Source of the DNA: an uncultured Phycisphaeraceae bacterium
GTDB taxonomy: Bacteria > Planctomycetota > Phycisphaerae > Phycisphaerales > UBA1924
Reading direction: 5' to 3'
NCBI GenBank assembly: GCA_937899905.1
Contig: CALCCF010000016.1
Location: 1-37,290, forward strand
DNA length: 37,290 bases
In this document: positions 16,683 to 24,688 of the stretch, piece after piece
Layout of the letters: each line of letters begins with the position of its first letter
How positions within the stretch are numbered: the stretch's first letter is position 1
Position numbers and translations under genes: made by a program
The notes under the pieces: model-generated
Seen by the model: only the letters and a program-made list of their open reading frames with translations
The model's database searches: none
What the model was told of the DNA's origin: nothing

Positions 16683-16711
16683 AGCCTACTCCGTGTCTGG
16701 TCGCGGATCAA
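16683..16711 (-). promoter_or_regulatory. Candidate sigma70-type promoter of the riboswitch operon
   Basis: On the minus strand TTGATC (plus 16706-16711) and TAGGCT (16683-16688) are separated by 17 bp. The -35 matches four of six bases and the -10 three of six. Transcription would start near 16676, almost exactly at the 5' end of the riboswitch P1 stem, which supports the assignment despite the weak -10. Confidence 0.55.
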
Positions 16712-16765
16712 GGCCGCGTTACGGTGGACTGGTTGGGTCTGTAAGATTCACCGAGGGGGATTCGC

Positions 16766-16972
16766 ATGCTCTTGATGATCGCGGTCGCGTTGTTCTTTCT
16801 CGGCGTGGCGTTTTTTATCTGGAAGCACGAGCTCCCCGAGCATCGCATGGCCGATCGCAAGGGGCTCATGGTCTTCCACGGCTTGATTTGCCTGGCGTGC
16901 CTGGCCATCGGCTTCGGCATCTTGTGGGTGCAGCTGGGCCCGATTCTTATGAACGCGGTCGAGACGCGTTAG
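16766..16972 (+). CDS. Small two-helix membrane protein
   Basis: A 68-residue protein. The ATG is preceded by a purine-rich GAGGGGGA 5 nt upstream. It consists almost entirely of two hydrophobic helices (about 1-18 and 36-58) joined by a charged loop KHELPEHRMADRK. No motif or family is recognised. It begins about 90 bp from the riboswitch on the opposite strand and its stop overlaps the stop of hflX by 4 bp in a tail-to-tail arrangement. It could be a small stress or envelope protein, but nothing in the sequence says so. Confidence 0.72.
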   Translation: MLLMIAVALFFLGVAFFIWKHELPEHRMADRKGLMVFHGLICLACLAIGFGILWVQLGPILMNAVETR

Positions 16973-18357
16973 ACGCCCTTCCAACCAGCGCGTTGGGTCT
17001 CGCCTGTCATCGGTGTTTCCACACCGAGCGAGCGGAGCTGCCGTAGCACGCGATCGCTCAGATCACCGGTGACGATCAGGCTCCCGTTCTCGTACTGTCG
17101 GTCGCGCACGTGGCCCTGCGTCTCCACGAGGTGGATGGCCTTCGCGTTGGACAGTTCGATCGTGAGTGTCAGATCGTGGATGTCACCCTCGCACAGGCGG
17201 CGCAGCCGCTCGGCGAGTCGATCTTGGCCGGGCCTTGGTTCGGTGGGCGTTGCTGGAAGCGCGGACAGGGCAATCGCGTCGGGCAAGCGCTGCTGCCACA
17301 CGAGCAACTCGCGATTGTCGCTGAGCCGATCGATCTTGTTCAGCACGATGACGCGCCTCGGCGGCGACCAGTGCTCGCCGCCCTCGGTGCGCGCGGTCTC
17401 CGCGTCGAGATCGTCCAGCGTCTTCATGACCGTCTGGTACTGCAGCTCGCACGCCGGATCAGAAACGTCGAGCACGACGACCAGCGCGTCAGCGTGGGTC
17501 GCTTCTTCGAGTGTCGCGCGGAACGAGGCGATCAGCCGGTGCGGCAGATCGCGCACGAAGCCAACCGTGTCGCTGAGCATCACTTCCAGCCCACTGCCAA
17601 GATCCCACGCACGCGTGCGTGTCATGAGCGTGGCAAACACACGATCGTCGGCATAGGCACCGCCCTCGGTCAGCGTGTTGAACAGCGTGCTCTTGCCGGC
17701 GTTCGTGTATCCCACGAGGCCCACGGTGAACCGCTCGGCGTTGCGTTGTCGCACGGCCCGACGCTTGCGCGCCTGGACGCGGTGCAGCTCCCGCTCGAGC
17801 TCGAGCTTGCGCCGCTGCACGAGGCGTCGGTCGATCTCCAGCTGCTGCTCACCAGGGCCACGCGTGCCAACGCCGCCGATACCACCCGAGCCGACGATGC
17901 GTTCGAGGTGGTCCCACATCGCGCGCAGCCTGGGGTAGGTGTACTCGAGTTGGGCCAGCTCGACCTGGAGCTTGGCCTCGTGCGTTGTCGCGCGGCTGGC
18001 GAAGATATCGAGGATGAGCTCCGAGCGATCGAGCACCTTGCGTTCGGTCGTGCGCTCGATCGCGGAGATCTGCGCGGGCGAGAGGTCGTGGTCGAAGATG
18101 ATCGTGGTGGCGCCGAGCGCCTCGCACAGCTGCTTGAGCTCTTCGATCTTGCCCTTGCCCAGGTACGTGCCGGACTGCGGCCGCTGCAGCCGCTGCTCGA
18201 GCTCGCCCACGATCACCGCGCCGGCCTGCTCGGCCAGGGCGCCCAGCTCGCCGAACGGGTCGGCCGGGTCGTACGTCGAGTCCGGCAGCCGGCCGGCCGC
18301 GAGCACCGCGCGCTCGGCGCGGACTTCGATTGAGGTTCGTTCTTTGCTGGGGGGCAT
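16969..18357 (-). CDS. hflX: GTPase HflX
   Basis: A 462-residue ribosome-associated GTPase. The N-terminal HflX domain (about 25-200) includes GTYLGKGKIEEL, FDHDLSPAQ and the Gly-rich GSGGIGGVGTRGPGE linker (157-170). A basic helical hairpin (QARKRRAVRQRN) precedes the G domain. G1 is GYTNAGKST (216-224), G3 is DTVGFV and G4 is NKID. Length agrees with long HflX proteins. The family splits stalled 70S ribosomes under stress. The ATG at 18357 has no clear ribosome binding site. It is divergent from the S41 protease gene at 18485, with 127 bp between, and tail-to-tail with the small membrane protein gene. Confidence 0.96.
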   Translation of the reverse strand: MPPSKERTSIEVRAERAVLAAGRLPDSTYDPADPFGELGALAEQAGAVIVGELEQRLQRPQSGTYLGKGKIEELKQLCEALGATTIIFDHDLSPAQISAIERTTERKVLDRSELILDIFASRATTHEAKLQVELAQLEYTYPRLRAMWDHLERIVGSGGIGGVGTRGPGEQQLEIDRRLVQRRKLELERELHRVQARKRRAVRQRNAERFTVGLVGYTNAGKSTLFNTLTEGGAYADDRVFATLMTRTRAWDLGSGLEVMLSDTVGFVRDLPHRLIASFRATLEEATHADALVVVLDVSDPACELQYQTVMKTLDDLDAETARTEGGEHWSPPRRVIVLNKIDRLSDNRELLVWQQRLPDAIALSALPATPTEPRPGQDRLAERLRRLCEGDIHDLTLTIELSNAKAIHLVETQGHVRDRQYENGSLIVTGDLSDRVLRQLRSLGVETPMTGETQRAGWKGV

Positions 18358-18484
18358 CTTGGAGTGCTGCTCGGGCGGGGCTTCCGTGCGTGTCGATCCT
18401 CAGGCCGGGTGGGCCTCGGACGGCTCGCGTATCGTGGTATCAGATGGATTCTACGAGCGATCGACACACGAGCGGGGGCGGCCG

Positions 18485-20002
18485 ATGCCCAGCGTGACCA
18501 AGCCAAAGCCCAAGGGGGCCGACGCCCGCAAATCGGCCGGCCCATTCTGGGGTCCGGGGAGGTTCCTGCTCGTCGTGGCCTTGCTCGTGACGGTGTCGGC
18601 CTCGCTCTTCGTGCTGCGGGCCCAGATGCAGGGGCTCGGCCGGTTCGCCCAGGCGGCCGCCGTGCTGCAGATCGTCCAAGACGAGTACGTGCAGGAGACC
18701 GATGCCGACGAGCTGTCGCGAGCGGCGATCTCGGGCATGCTCAACCGGCTGGGCGACCCCAACAGCGTCTACATCCCGCCGGCGGTCGCCGAGCAGTTCA
18801 ACCGCACGGTGATGGGCTCGGACTACGTCGGCATCGGCGTGCAGGTGCAAAGGCGCGACGGGTACGTCACGATCACGTCGCCGATGGCGGGCACGCCGGC
18901 GGCACGTGCGGGCGTGCAGCCGGGCGACCGCATCCTCGCGGTCGACGGCGTCGACACGCGCGAGTTCGACACCGAAGAGGTGACCGGACTGATCGCCGGG
19001 CCAAGGGGCGAGGTCGTATCGCTCTCGCTCGAACGCGAGGGCGAGGAGATCACGGTCGACATCGTGCGCGGCGAGATCCGAGCCGAATCGGTGCGCGGGC
19101 TGCGCCGGCTCGACACCGAGGGCGCGTGGAGCCACGCGCTCGATCGCGAGTTCGGCATCGGGTACATCAGGGTGTCACAGTTTGTCAGCGGGACGACCGC
19201 CGCCACACTCGCGTCGATGGAGCGTGCGCGCAGCCAGCTCGGTGCGCTCAACGGCCTGGTCCTCGACCTGCGGCACAACCCGGGCGGATCGATCGGCGAG
19301 TCGGTGGGCGTCGCCGACCTGTTCTTGGATGGCGGCCCGGTCGTGCGCACCGAGAACCGCGCGGGCGACACGGTAACGCTCGAGGCCTCCCCGGGCGTGG
19401 CGTTCGACGGCCCCGTCGTCGTGCTGATCGATGAGATCAGCGCGTCGGGCTCGGAGATCGTGGCCGGGGCGTTGATCGAGCGGAGCACCAACGCCCGCGC
19501 CGTCGGCACACGCACCTTCGGCAAGGCGAGCGTGCAGACCGTCTACGGCCTGCCCGATGGTGGCACGCTGAAGCTGACCGAGGCTTACTACCTGCTGCCC
19601 AGCAGCCGAAACCTGCAGCGCACACCCGGCACAACCGAGTGGGGCGTGGATCCGAGCCCGGGCATGCACGTGATGCTTGGCGATGGCGGCTGGGACGAGC
19701 TGGGCCAGCTGTTCGCTAGGCTCGACGCCGTGGGCGGCGACGGTGCCAACGGCGGCATCCCGAGCGAGGCGTGGAACAGCGCCGCCACGCTGCTGGACGC
19801 GATGGGCGACGCGCAGCTGAGCGCTGCGCATGCCGCGCTCGTGGGCGTGCTGACAACCGGGGAGTGGCCGCGCGTGGGTGGCGATGCGGCGACCGGCGAG
19901 CGTGCGCTGCGCATCGAGCAGATCGAGCGCACCATCGAGCGCATCGACGTCGAGCGTCAGCGCCTCGAGCGCGACCTCGAGCAGCTGCGAGAAGCCTCGT
20001 GA
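18485..20002 (+). CDS. C-terminal processing protease, S41 family (CtpA-like)
   Basis: A 505-residue exported serine protease. A transmembrane anchor or uncleaved signal spans about 27-46. The PDZ domain covers about 115-200 (YVGIGVQVQRRDG, AGVQPGDRILAVDG). The tail-specific protease core carries the Ser in DEISASGSEIVAGAL (Ser321 or Ser323) and the Lys in TFGKASVQT (Lys347), the family's Ser/Lys dyad. The last approximately 90 residues form a Glu/Arg-rich coiled coil that may control assembly. ATG 18485 follows a GGGGGCGG stretch; the frame is open upstream only through antisense hflX. It is the first gene of a cluster with tsaD and a GGQ protein, so the three may be co-transcribed. The target is unknown. 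Confidence 0.94.
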   Translation: MPSVTKPKPKGADARKSAGPFWGPGRFLLVVALLVTVSASLFVLRAQMQGLGRFAQAAAVLQIVQDEYVQETDADELSRAAISGMLNRLGDPNSVYIPPAVAEQFNRTVMGSDYVGIGVQVQRRDGYVTITSPMAGTPAARAGVQPGDRILAVDGVDTREFDTEEVTGLIAGPRGEVVSLSLEREGEEITVDIVRGEIRAESVRGLRRLDTEGAWSHALDREFGIGYIRVSQFVSGTTAATLASMERARSQLGALNGLVLDLRHNPGGSIGESVGVADLFLDGGPVVRTENRAGDTVTLEASPGVAFDGPVVVLIDEISASGSEIVAGALIERSTNARAVGTRTFGKASVQTVYGLPDGGTLKLTEAYYLLPSSRNLQRTPGTTEWGVDPSPGMHVMLGDGGWDELGQLFARLDAVGGDGANGGIPSEAWNSAATLLDAMGDAQLSAAHAALVGVLTTGEWPRVGGDAATGERALRIEQIERTIERIDVERQRLERDLEQLREAS

Positions 20003-20027
20003 GCGCCATCGTGAAGGTCATCAGCGG

Positions 20028-21101
20028 ATGCTGACCCTCGGCTTCGAGACCTCGTGCGACGAGACCGCGTGCGCCATCGTGCGCGACGGGCGGCACGTGC
20101 TCAGCAACGCCATCGCCACGCAGACCGAGCTGCACGAGGGCTACGGCGGCGTCGTGCCCGAGATCGCCGGGCGGGCCCACGTCGAGCGGATCATCCCCGT
20201 GCTGCGCCGGGCGGTGGCCGACGCGGGCGTGTCGCTGGGCGACATCGACGCCGTCGCCGTCGGCCACCGGCCCGGGCTCATCGGCAGCTTGCTCGTGGGC
20301 GTGTGCGCGGCGAAGGCCACGGCGCTCGCGCTCGGCGTGCCGCTAGTCGGCGCCGACCACGTCCAGGCCCACCTCATCGCCGGCACGCTGGACATCGACG
20401 AGGACCCGCCAAGCCCCGCGCTGGGCCTGGTCGTCAGCGGCGGGCACACGGCGATGTACCTCGTGCCCAGCCCGATCGAGGCCCAGCGCCTCGGCACGAC
20501 GCGCGACGACGCCATCGGCGAGGCGTACGACAAGGCCGCGACGATCCTGGGCCTGCCGTATCCCGGCGGCCCGCGTCTCGACGCGCTCGCGCAGGAGCCG
20601 GGCGCGAACGACCAGGCCGTGGACCTCCCGGTCCGCCGCCTGGAGCGCGGCTCGCTCGATTTCTCGTTCAGCGGGCTCAAGACCGCCGTGCTGTACGCGG
20701 TGCGCGGCGTGCCGACGAGGCCGGGCGCGCCGCAGCCGCCCCCACCGCTGCCGATGACCGACGAGCGCGTGCGCGACCTCGCGGCGAGCTTCCAGCGGGC
20801 GGCGTGCCGGGCGATCATCCTCAAGCTGGGCCGGGCGAGCGACGCGCTGGGCGAGCGCGGCACGGAGTGCCGGACGCTCCTGGCCGGAGGCGGCGTGACG
20901 GCGAACAGCCGCCTGCGCGCCGAGCTAGCGGCCTTCGCCGAGGAGCGCGGCCTCGAGCTGCGGCTGCCGAAGATGGCGTACTGCCTGGACAACGCGGCGA
21001 TGATCGCGGCGCTCGGCGCACGGCGGCTGATGGCCGGGCATGCCGACGACCTCACGCTGCGGGCCCACCCATCGAGCAGCATCGGGGCGGCCTCGCTCTG
21101 A
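20028..21101 (+). CDS. tsaD: tRNA N6-threonylcarbamoyladenosine (t6A) synthase subunit TsaD
   Basis: A 357-residue ASKHA-fold enzyme that transfers threonylcarbamoyl from TsaC/TsaB-made threonylcarbamoyl-AMP to A37 of ANN-decoding tRNAs. Key motifs are GFETSCDETACAIV (5-18), the two metal histidines H111 and H115 in ADHVQAH, LVVSGGHTAMY, GEAYDKAATILGLPYPGG, and LLAGGGVTANSRLR near the end. Length is a little longer than E. coli TsaD (337). ATG 20028 has GAAGG about 10 nt upstream and begins 25 bp after the protease stop. Its TGA overlaps the ATG of the next gene in TGATG, so the two are translationally coupled. TsaB, TsaE and TsaC are not in this window. Confidence 0.97.
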   Translation: MLTLGFETSCDETACAIVRDGRHVLSNAIATQTELHEGYGGVVPEIAGRAHVERIIPVLRRAVADAGVSLGDIDAVAVGHRPGLIGSLLVGVCAAKATALALGVPLVGADHVQAHLIAGTLDIDEDPPSPALGLVVSGGHTAMYLVPSPIEAQRLGTTRDDAIGEAYDKAATILGLPYPGGPRLDALAQEPGANDQAVDLPVRRLERGSLDFSFSGLKTAVLYAVRGVPTRPGAPQPPPPLPMTDERVRDLAASFQRAACRAIILKLGRASDALGERGTECRTLLAGGGVTANSRLRAELAAFAEERGLELRLPKMAYCLDNAAMIAALGARRLMAGHADDLTLRAHPSSSIGAASL

Positions 21102-21667
21102 TGGATGGCCACTTCGAGACAATCGGCGACACACCAGAGCGCATCGAGCGCCCCCCACGACCGCCCCACCCGGCGTCGCTCGACGACCAGACCATCCTCG
21201 CCGAGTGCCGCATCGAGCGCGGCCGCATCGGCGGTCCGGGCGGGCAGCACCGCAACAAGGTCGAGACGGCCGTGACGCTCACCCACACGCCCACGGGCCT
21301 GAGCGCCCAGGCCGGCGAGCGGCGCAGCCCGAAGGACAACCAGCGGATGGCGCTGCGCCGCTTGCGGTTGGAGCTGGCCACGCACGTGCGCCTGGGCGTG
21401 CCCGACGGCGAGGTGCGGAGCGACCTGTGGCTCACGCGCACCAAAGACGGCAAGATCGCCGTGTCCGACCGCCACCGCGACTTCCCGACGATGCTCGCCG
21501 AGGCCATGGACGTGCTCTGGGCCGCGCGCATGGACGTGCGCCGCGCCGCCGCGCGCCTCGGCGTCAGCCGGACCCAGCTCGTGCGATTGATCGGCAAGCA
21601 TCCGGCGGCGCTGGGCGCGATGAACCAGGCCCGCGTGCGGCGCAAGCTGCGGCCGCTGCACCCGTAG
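21101..21667 (+). CDS. GGQ-domain release-factor-like protein
   Basis: A 188-residue protein with the catalytic domain of bacterial release factors. The Gly-Gly-Gln motif is at 47-49 within RIGGPGGQHRNKVET, followed by the basic, Arg-rich helices of the family. Decoding domain 2 of RF1/RF2 is absent, which places it with stand-alone GGQ proteins such as ArfB/PrfH-like rescue factors. Residues 135-188 carry an extra LGVSRTQLVRLIGKHPAALGAMNQARVRRKLRP segment with a basic C-terminal tail, reminiscent of the tail ArfB inserts into the mRNA channel. ATG overlaps the tsaD stop (TGATG). Ribosome rescue or peptidyl-tRNA hydrolysis is likely; start-to-stop length and the tail should be checked against ArfB. 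Confidence 0.88.
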   Translation: MDGHFETIGDTPERIERPPRPPHPASLDDQTILAECRIERGRIGGPGGQHRNKVETAVTLTHTPTGLSAQAGERRSPKDNQRMALRRLRLELATHVRLGVPDGEVRSDLWLTRTKDGKIAVSDRHRDFPTMLAEAMDVLWAARMDVRRAAARLGVSRTQLVRLIGKHPAALGAMNQARVRRKLRPLHP

Positions 21668-21682
21668 GGCGCGCGGCGCGGT

Positions 21683-22342
21683 TCAGGCAGCACGCTCGCG
21701 CAGGGCCGTCTCACCGTCGGCCGGCTTGGTGCCCAGGCGCACGAACAGCACGTGGCCCCAGACGGCGTGCTCGCCGTGCCGCGCGACGACGGCGTAGCGG
21801 ATCCCATCGAGCCCGAAGGGCAGGTCCCCGTCGACGAAGCGTTTGCTTGTGGTCGTGCCCAGCACGCGCCATGTCTCGCCCCCATCGAGCGAGCGCTGGA
21901 CCAGGTAATAGGTGCCTTGCGGGCCGCCCCCATTCCACGACAGCTCGACCTCGCCTGCCGGGCGCACGTCGAAGGCGAGGTTCGTCGGCTTCTCCGGTGG
22001 TGGCGCCTCGCCCGGCCGTGCGCGAGGGCTCAATCCCGCGAGCGCGTACACGCCCGGGTCGCCCGTCGCCGCGGCGTGGGCCTTGATGGTCGCGATGGCC
22101 GCGCGGGCCCGCGACGTCGCCGCGCCAATGCCGTTTCGCCAGGCCAGCGTCGCGCTCTTGGCGTGGGCCGCCGCCTCGTCGGCCGCGAGCCGCCTCGCCC
22201 GGGCAACACCGGCGAGATCGGCCACCTCCTGGGCGAACGCCTCGCCCAGCCCGATCTGCCCGGCCCGCTCGATCCACTGCGGCGCCCGGGCCTCGATCCA
22301 CTCCAGCGCGTCGGTCGGGTTCTGCGGGAGGTTCTCGGGCAT
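21683..22342 (-). CDS. Hypothetical protein with C-terminal fibronectin type III-like domain
   Basis: A 219-residue protein without a signal peptide. ATG 22342 has a short GGAG close upstream. The N-terminal half (about 10-110) is an Ala/Arg-rich helical region (AADEAAAHAKSATLAWRNGI). A Pro-rich linker (about 115-125) leads to an FnIII-like beta domain: PTNLAFDVRPAGEVELSWNGG, then TYYLVQRSLDGGETW, then YAVVARHG. Such short helical/FnIII proteins are common in marine planctomycetes, with no known role. It ends 15 bp from the GGQ protein on the opposite strand. A 330-bp repeat-rich gap separates it from the ankyrin gene upstream. Confidence 0.8.
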   Translation of the reverse strand: MPENLPQNPTDALEWIEARAPQWIERAGQIGLGEAFAQEVADLAGVARARRLAADEAAAHAKSATLAWRNGIGAATSRARAAIATIKAHAAATGDPGVYALAGLSPRARPGEAPPPEKPTNLAFDVRPAGEVELSWNGGGPQGTYYLVQRSLDGGETWRVLGTTTSKRFVDGDLPFGLDGIRYAVVARHGEHAVWGHVLFVRLGTKPADGETALRERAA

Positions 22343-22499
22343 GGCGTGGCTCCGGTGTCGACGGCGGGTCCGTTCGCGCTGCCCGTTGGCCTTCTCAGGC
22401 CGTGGCGACGCGCCAGCCATGCATCGGCCCGAACCGGCCGCCACTCCAGCCCCGGGGCCGCCGCAGCGGGCAGATCGCCCCGGATCGGCATGGATTGCG

Positions 22500-22605
22500 C
22501 CCGTTCTCGTGTCCGAACACCCCGATCCGGCGTCGGAACACCCGATTCTGAAACCGAAATGGCCTGTTTCGATTTCGGATCACGGCGTTCTGGTGTCGGT
22601 TCGAG
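22500..22605. repeat. Repeat cluster in the 22343-22672 intergenic gap
   Basis: The 330-bp gap has no gene. It holds two tandem-like copies of an 18-bp unit (GTCCGAACACCCCGATCC at 22511-22528 and GTCGGAACACCCGATTCT at 22532-22549). It also holds a direct repeat CGTTCT-n-GTGTC-n-G at 22502-22515 and 22586-22599, and a perfect 7-bp inverted repeat CCGAAAT/ATTTCGG at 22554-22560 and 22572-22578. The stretch is less coding-like than its neighbours. It could be a regulator-binding region or a degraded element; no transposase is present. Confidence 0.55.
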
Positions 22606-22672
22606 AGATCCCGACGGCCGATCGGCTTGGATGGACTTGCGAATGGACCGTCCATCGCGTGACGCCGTCTGG

Positions 22673-24637
22673 CTATCGGCCGCCGGGCGGCGCTGGTTCC
22701 TGCTCGCGGGCCGCCCACTCGGCCTCGGCGGCTTCGAGCATGTCGAGGATGCGTGCGAAGGCCTGGGGATCGGCGAGCGATGGGTAGACGGCGTGCATGT
22801 CGGGATCCTCGGCGAAGAGCTCGATGAGGTTGAGCAGCCCCTGCCGGATCGAGACCCCGTTGGTCTCGTGCGTCGGGTCGACGCCCACGTCCAGCAGGAT
22901 CGCCACCGCGTCGGGCTCGCCCCAGAGCGCCGCGTACGAGAGCGCGTTGCGCGAACCAGGGCCGTAGACGTTGGTGTTGGCGCCCAGCTCGATGAGCCGA
23001 CGGACCATGCGCGGCCCGCCAACAACCGCGGCGTTGGCCAGGTCGGAGGCCGAGCAGTACTCGACCCGCACGCGCCGCATCGGATCGACCGCCAGGATGG
23101 CATCGAGCGCCGGCAGGCAGCCCTCGCGGATCGCCCGCTCGAACGCTCGGACCGCCCCGTCGCGGGTGGCCTCCAGATCGACCTCCAGCACGTACGCGGT
23201 AAGGCCGAGGTCGCGGCGATACGGCGCCCACCACGCCCGAGCATCCGCCTGGACGGCCTCGAGCGGCAGGCCGTACCCAGCCCTGCGGACGCCGGCCAGC
23301 CCGTGCGCGATCAACAGATCGACGCACGCGGTGTCGCCGAGCTCGATGGCCCTTTCCGCGGCGTACCGCAGGCGCCAGTCCTCCCACTCGAAGTGCTCGA
23401 GCAGCCGGGTGCGCATCGCGTCGCTCGCGTAGACCAGGGCCCAGTGCAGGTAGGCGGGCGTGTCGGTCGGGCCCAGCCGTGGCAGCATCGCCTCAACCAC
23501 CGCGCCGTGCCCGTGATAGAGCGCCGCGACCATGGGCGAATACGGGTCGACGGTGGAGACGGGGTCGGCCCCGCGATCGAGCAGCGCGGCGGAGGCTCGC
23601 ACGTGCCCGCGCGACGCGGCCCACTGCAGCGGCGTGGTCTCGTGCAGATGGAACGGCACGCTGTTCAGCCCGGGCAGCGGCTCCTCGCCGGTCGCGCCGC
23701 CGGCCAGCAGCCGCTCGATGGCCTCGACGTCGCCCACCGCCGCGGCATGATGGAGCGGCGGCAGCCGATCGACCGCCATCCACCGGTGCGTGGCCAGCGC
23801 CGCGCCCGACGCGACGACCAGCACCAGCGCGAGCGCCGCGCCGAGCATCGGGGCGCGGGCGGTCAGCAGCTCGCCGACGGTCGTGCGCTTGGCCGGATCT
23901 CGACCGCACTCGGGGCAGGGCGCATCGTCGGATAAGCCGTCGCGTGGGTGCCCGCAGGCGACACATCGGTTCTTCCGTCCGCGACGCCGGCGACGAAGCA
24001 CGCGCAACCCCGCCAGCGGCAGAAGCGCCGCGGCCCACAACAGCGCGAACACGGTGGTGTTCACCAACACACCAACCGGCATCGGCCGCAGCGGCAGGAT
24101 CACCCCGACATGACGGTTCGGCCACGGCCCGATCGCGATGCCGCCCGCGCCGGCGACCGCGCTCGTGGAGGCCGGCCACTCGAAGGGCATGGCCGCCACG
24201 CCCCCGCGCACGAACTCGCCGGGCAGCGCGAACTCGATCGGCCCCGCCTCGCGCACCGAGCGAACGCACCGCATCGGCCACCCGGCGCTGACCTCCCGCG
24301 CGACATCCAGCGTCCGCTCCCGCGCCGGCGCGAACGGCCCGGGCTGGTCGGCGAGCCCGTGCCCCACGCTCCACGCCGGCAGCGTGATGGGCGCTTCGAG
24401 ATCCGGCGGATCGTCCCACAGGTCCAGCGCGTCGAACGTCCGCCACGTCAGCGTGCGGTCGCGGCCTTCCTCGACCACCCACCCGCGCATCTCTGTCCGC
24501 GTGCCCGTGGGCGTGCCCGTGAGCGGCGTGTCGGGCCACGCGGAACGATCCACCAGCGCCCCGGCCCACGCGACGAGGAGGCTGGTGCACAGGCCCAGGG
24601 CCAACAGCAGGGCCAGCTTGAACGCGACGCGGCGCAT
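22673..24637 (-). CDS. Membrane protein with zinc ribbon and ankyrin repeats
   Basis: A 654-residue protein. Order: N-terminal transmembrane segment (about 6-27), a large extracytoplasmic region (30-180), a second helix (about 185-213), an Arg-rich stop-transfer stretch, a four-Cys zinc ribbon (C225, C228, C241, C244), a third helix (about 262-282) and then ankyrin repeats from about 290. Ankyrin signs are LHHAAAVGDVEAIERLLAGGA, PLQWAASRGHVRASAALLDRGADP and NALSYAALWGEPDAVAILLDVG. ATG 24637 is preceded 6 nt upstream by CATAAT. The ankyrin part probably binds proteins. A zinc ribbon placed between two membrane helices is an unusual layout. Function unknown. Confidence 0.88.
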   Translation of the reverse strand: MRRVAFKLALLLALGLCTSLLVAWAGALVDRSAWPDTPLTGTPTGTRTEMRGWVVEEGRDRTLTWRTFDALDLWDDPPDLEAPITLPAWSVGHGLADQPGPFAPARERTLDVAREVSAGWPMRCVRSVREAGPIEFALPGEFVRGGVAAMPFEWPASTSAVAGAGGIAIGPWPNRHVGVILPLRPMPVGVLVNTTVFALLWAAALLPLAGLRVLRRRRRGRKNRCVACGHPRDGLSDDAPCPECGRDPAKRTTVGELLTARAPMLGAALALVLVVASGAALATHRWMAVDRLPPLHHAAAVGDVEAIERLLAGGATGEEPLPGLNSVPFHLHETTPLQWAASRGHVRASAALLDRGADPVSTVDPYSPMVAALYHGHGAVVEAMLPRLGPTDTPAYLHWALVYASDAMRTRLLEHFEWEDWRLRYAAERAIELGDTACVDLLIAHGLAGVRRAGYGLPLEAVQADARAWWAPYRRDLGLTAYVLEVDLEATRDGAVRAFERAIREGCLPALDAILAVDPMRRVRVEYCSASDLANAAVVGGPRMVRRLIELGANTNVYGPGSRNALSYAALWGEPDAVAILLDVGVDPTHETNGVSIRQGLLNLIELFAEDPDMHAVYPSLADPQAFARILDMLEAAEAEWAAREQEPAPPGGR

Positions 24638-24643
24638 CGGTGG

Positions 24644-24649
24644 ATTATG
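24644..24649 (-). promoter_or_regulatory. Candidate -10 element for leaderless transcription of the ankyrin gene
   Basis: Minus-strand CATAAT (five of six matches to TATAAT) ends 6 nt before the ATG at 24637. There is no room for a ribosome binding site. The same hexamer and near-identical spacing occur upstream of the gene at 33857. Confidence 0.5.
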
Positions 24650-24688
24650 GCCGGCCCGCGGCCGCCCGGACCCGCGGGCCCGTGCCAC

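Noticed and set aside
20054-21100. A long Arg-rich open frame running through tsaD in another frame
   Set aside because: Its composition (Arg/Ala/Pro/Gly-rich, no motif) is typical of a shadow in GC-rich DNA; only the part after 21101, with the GGQ motif, is protein-like.
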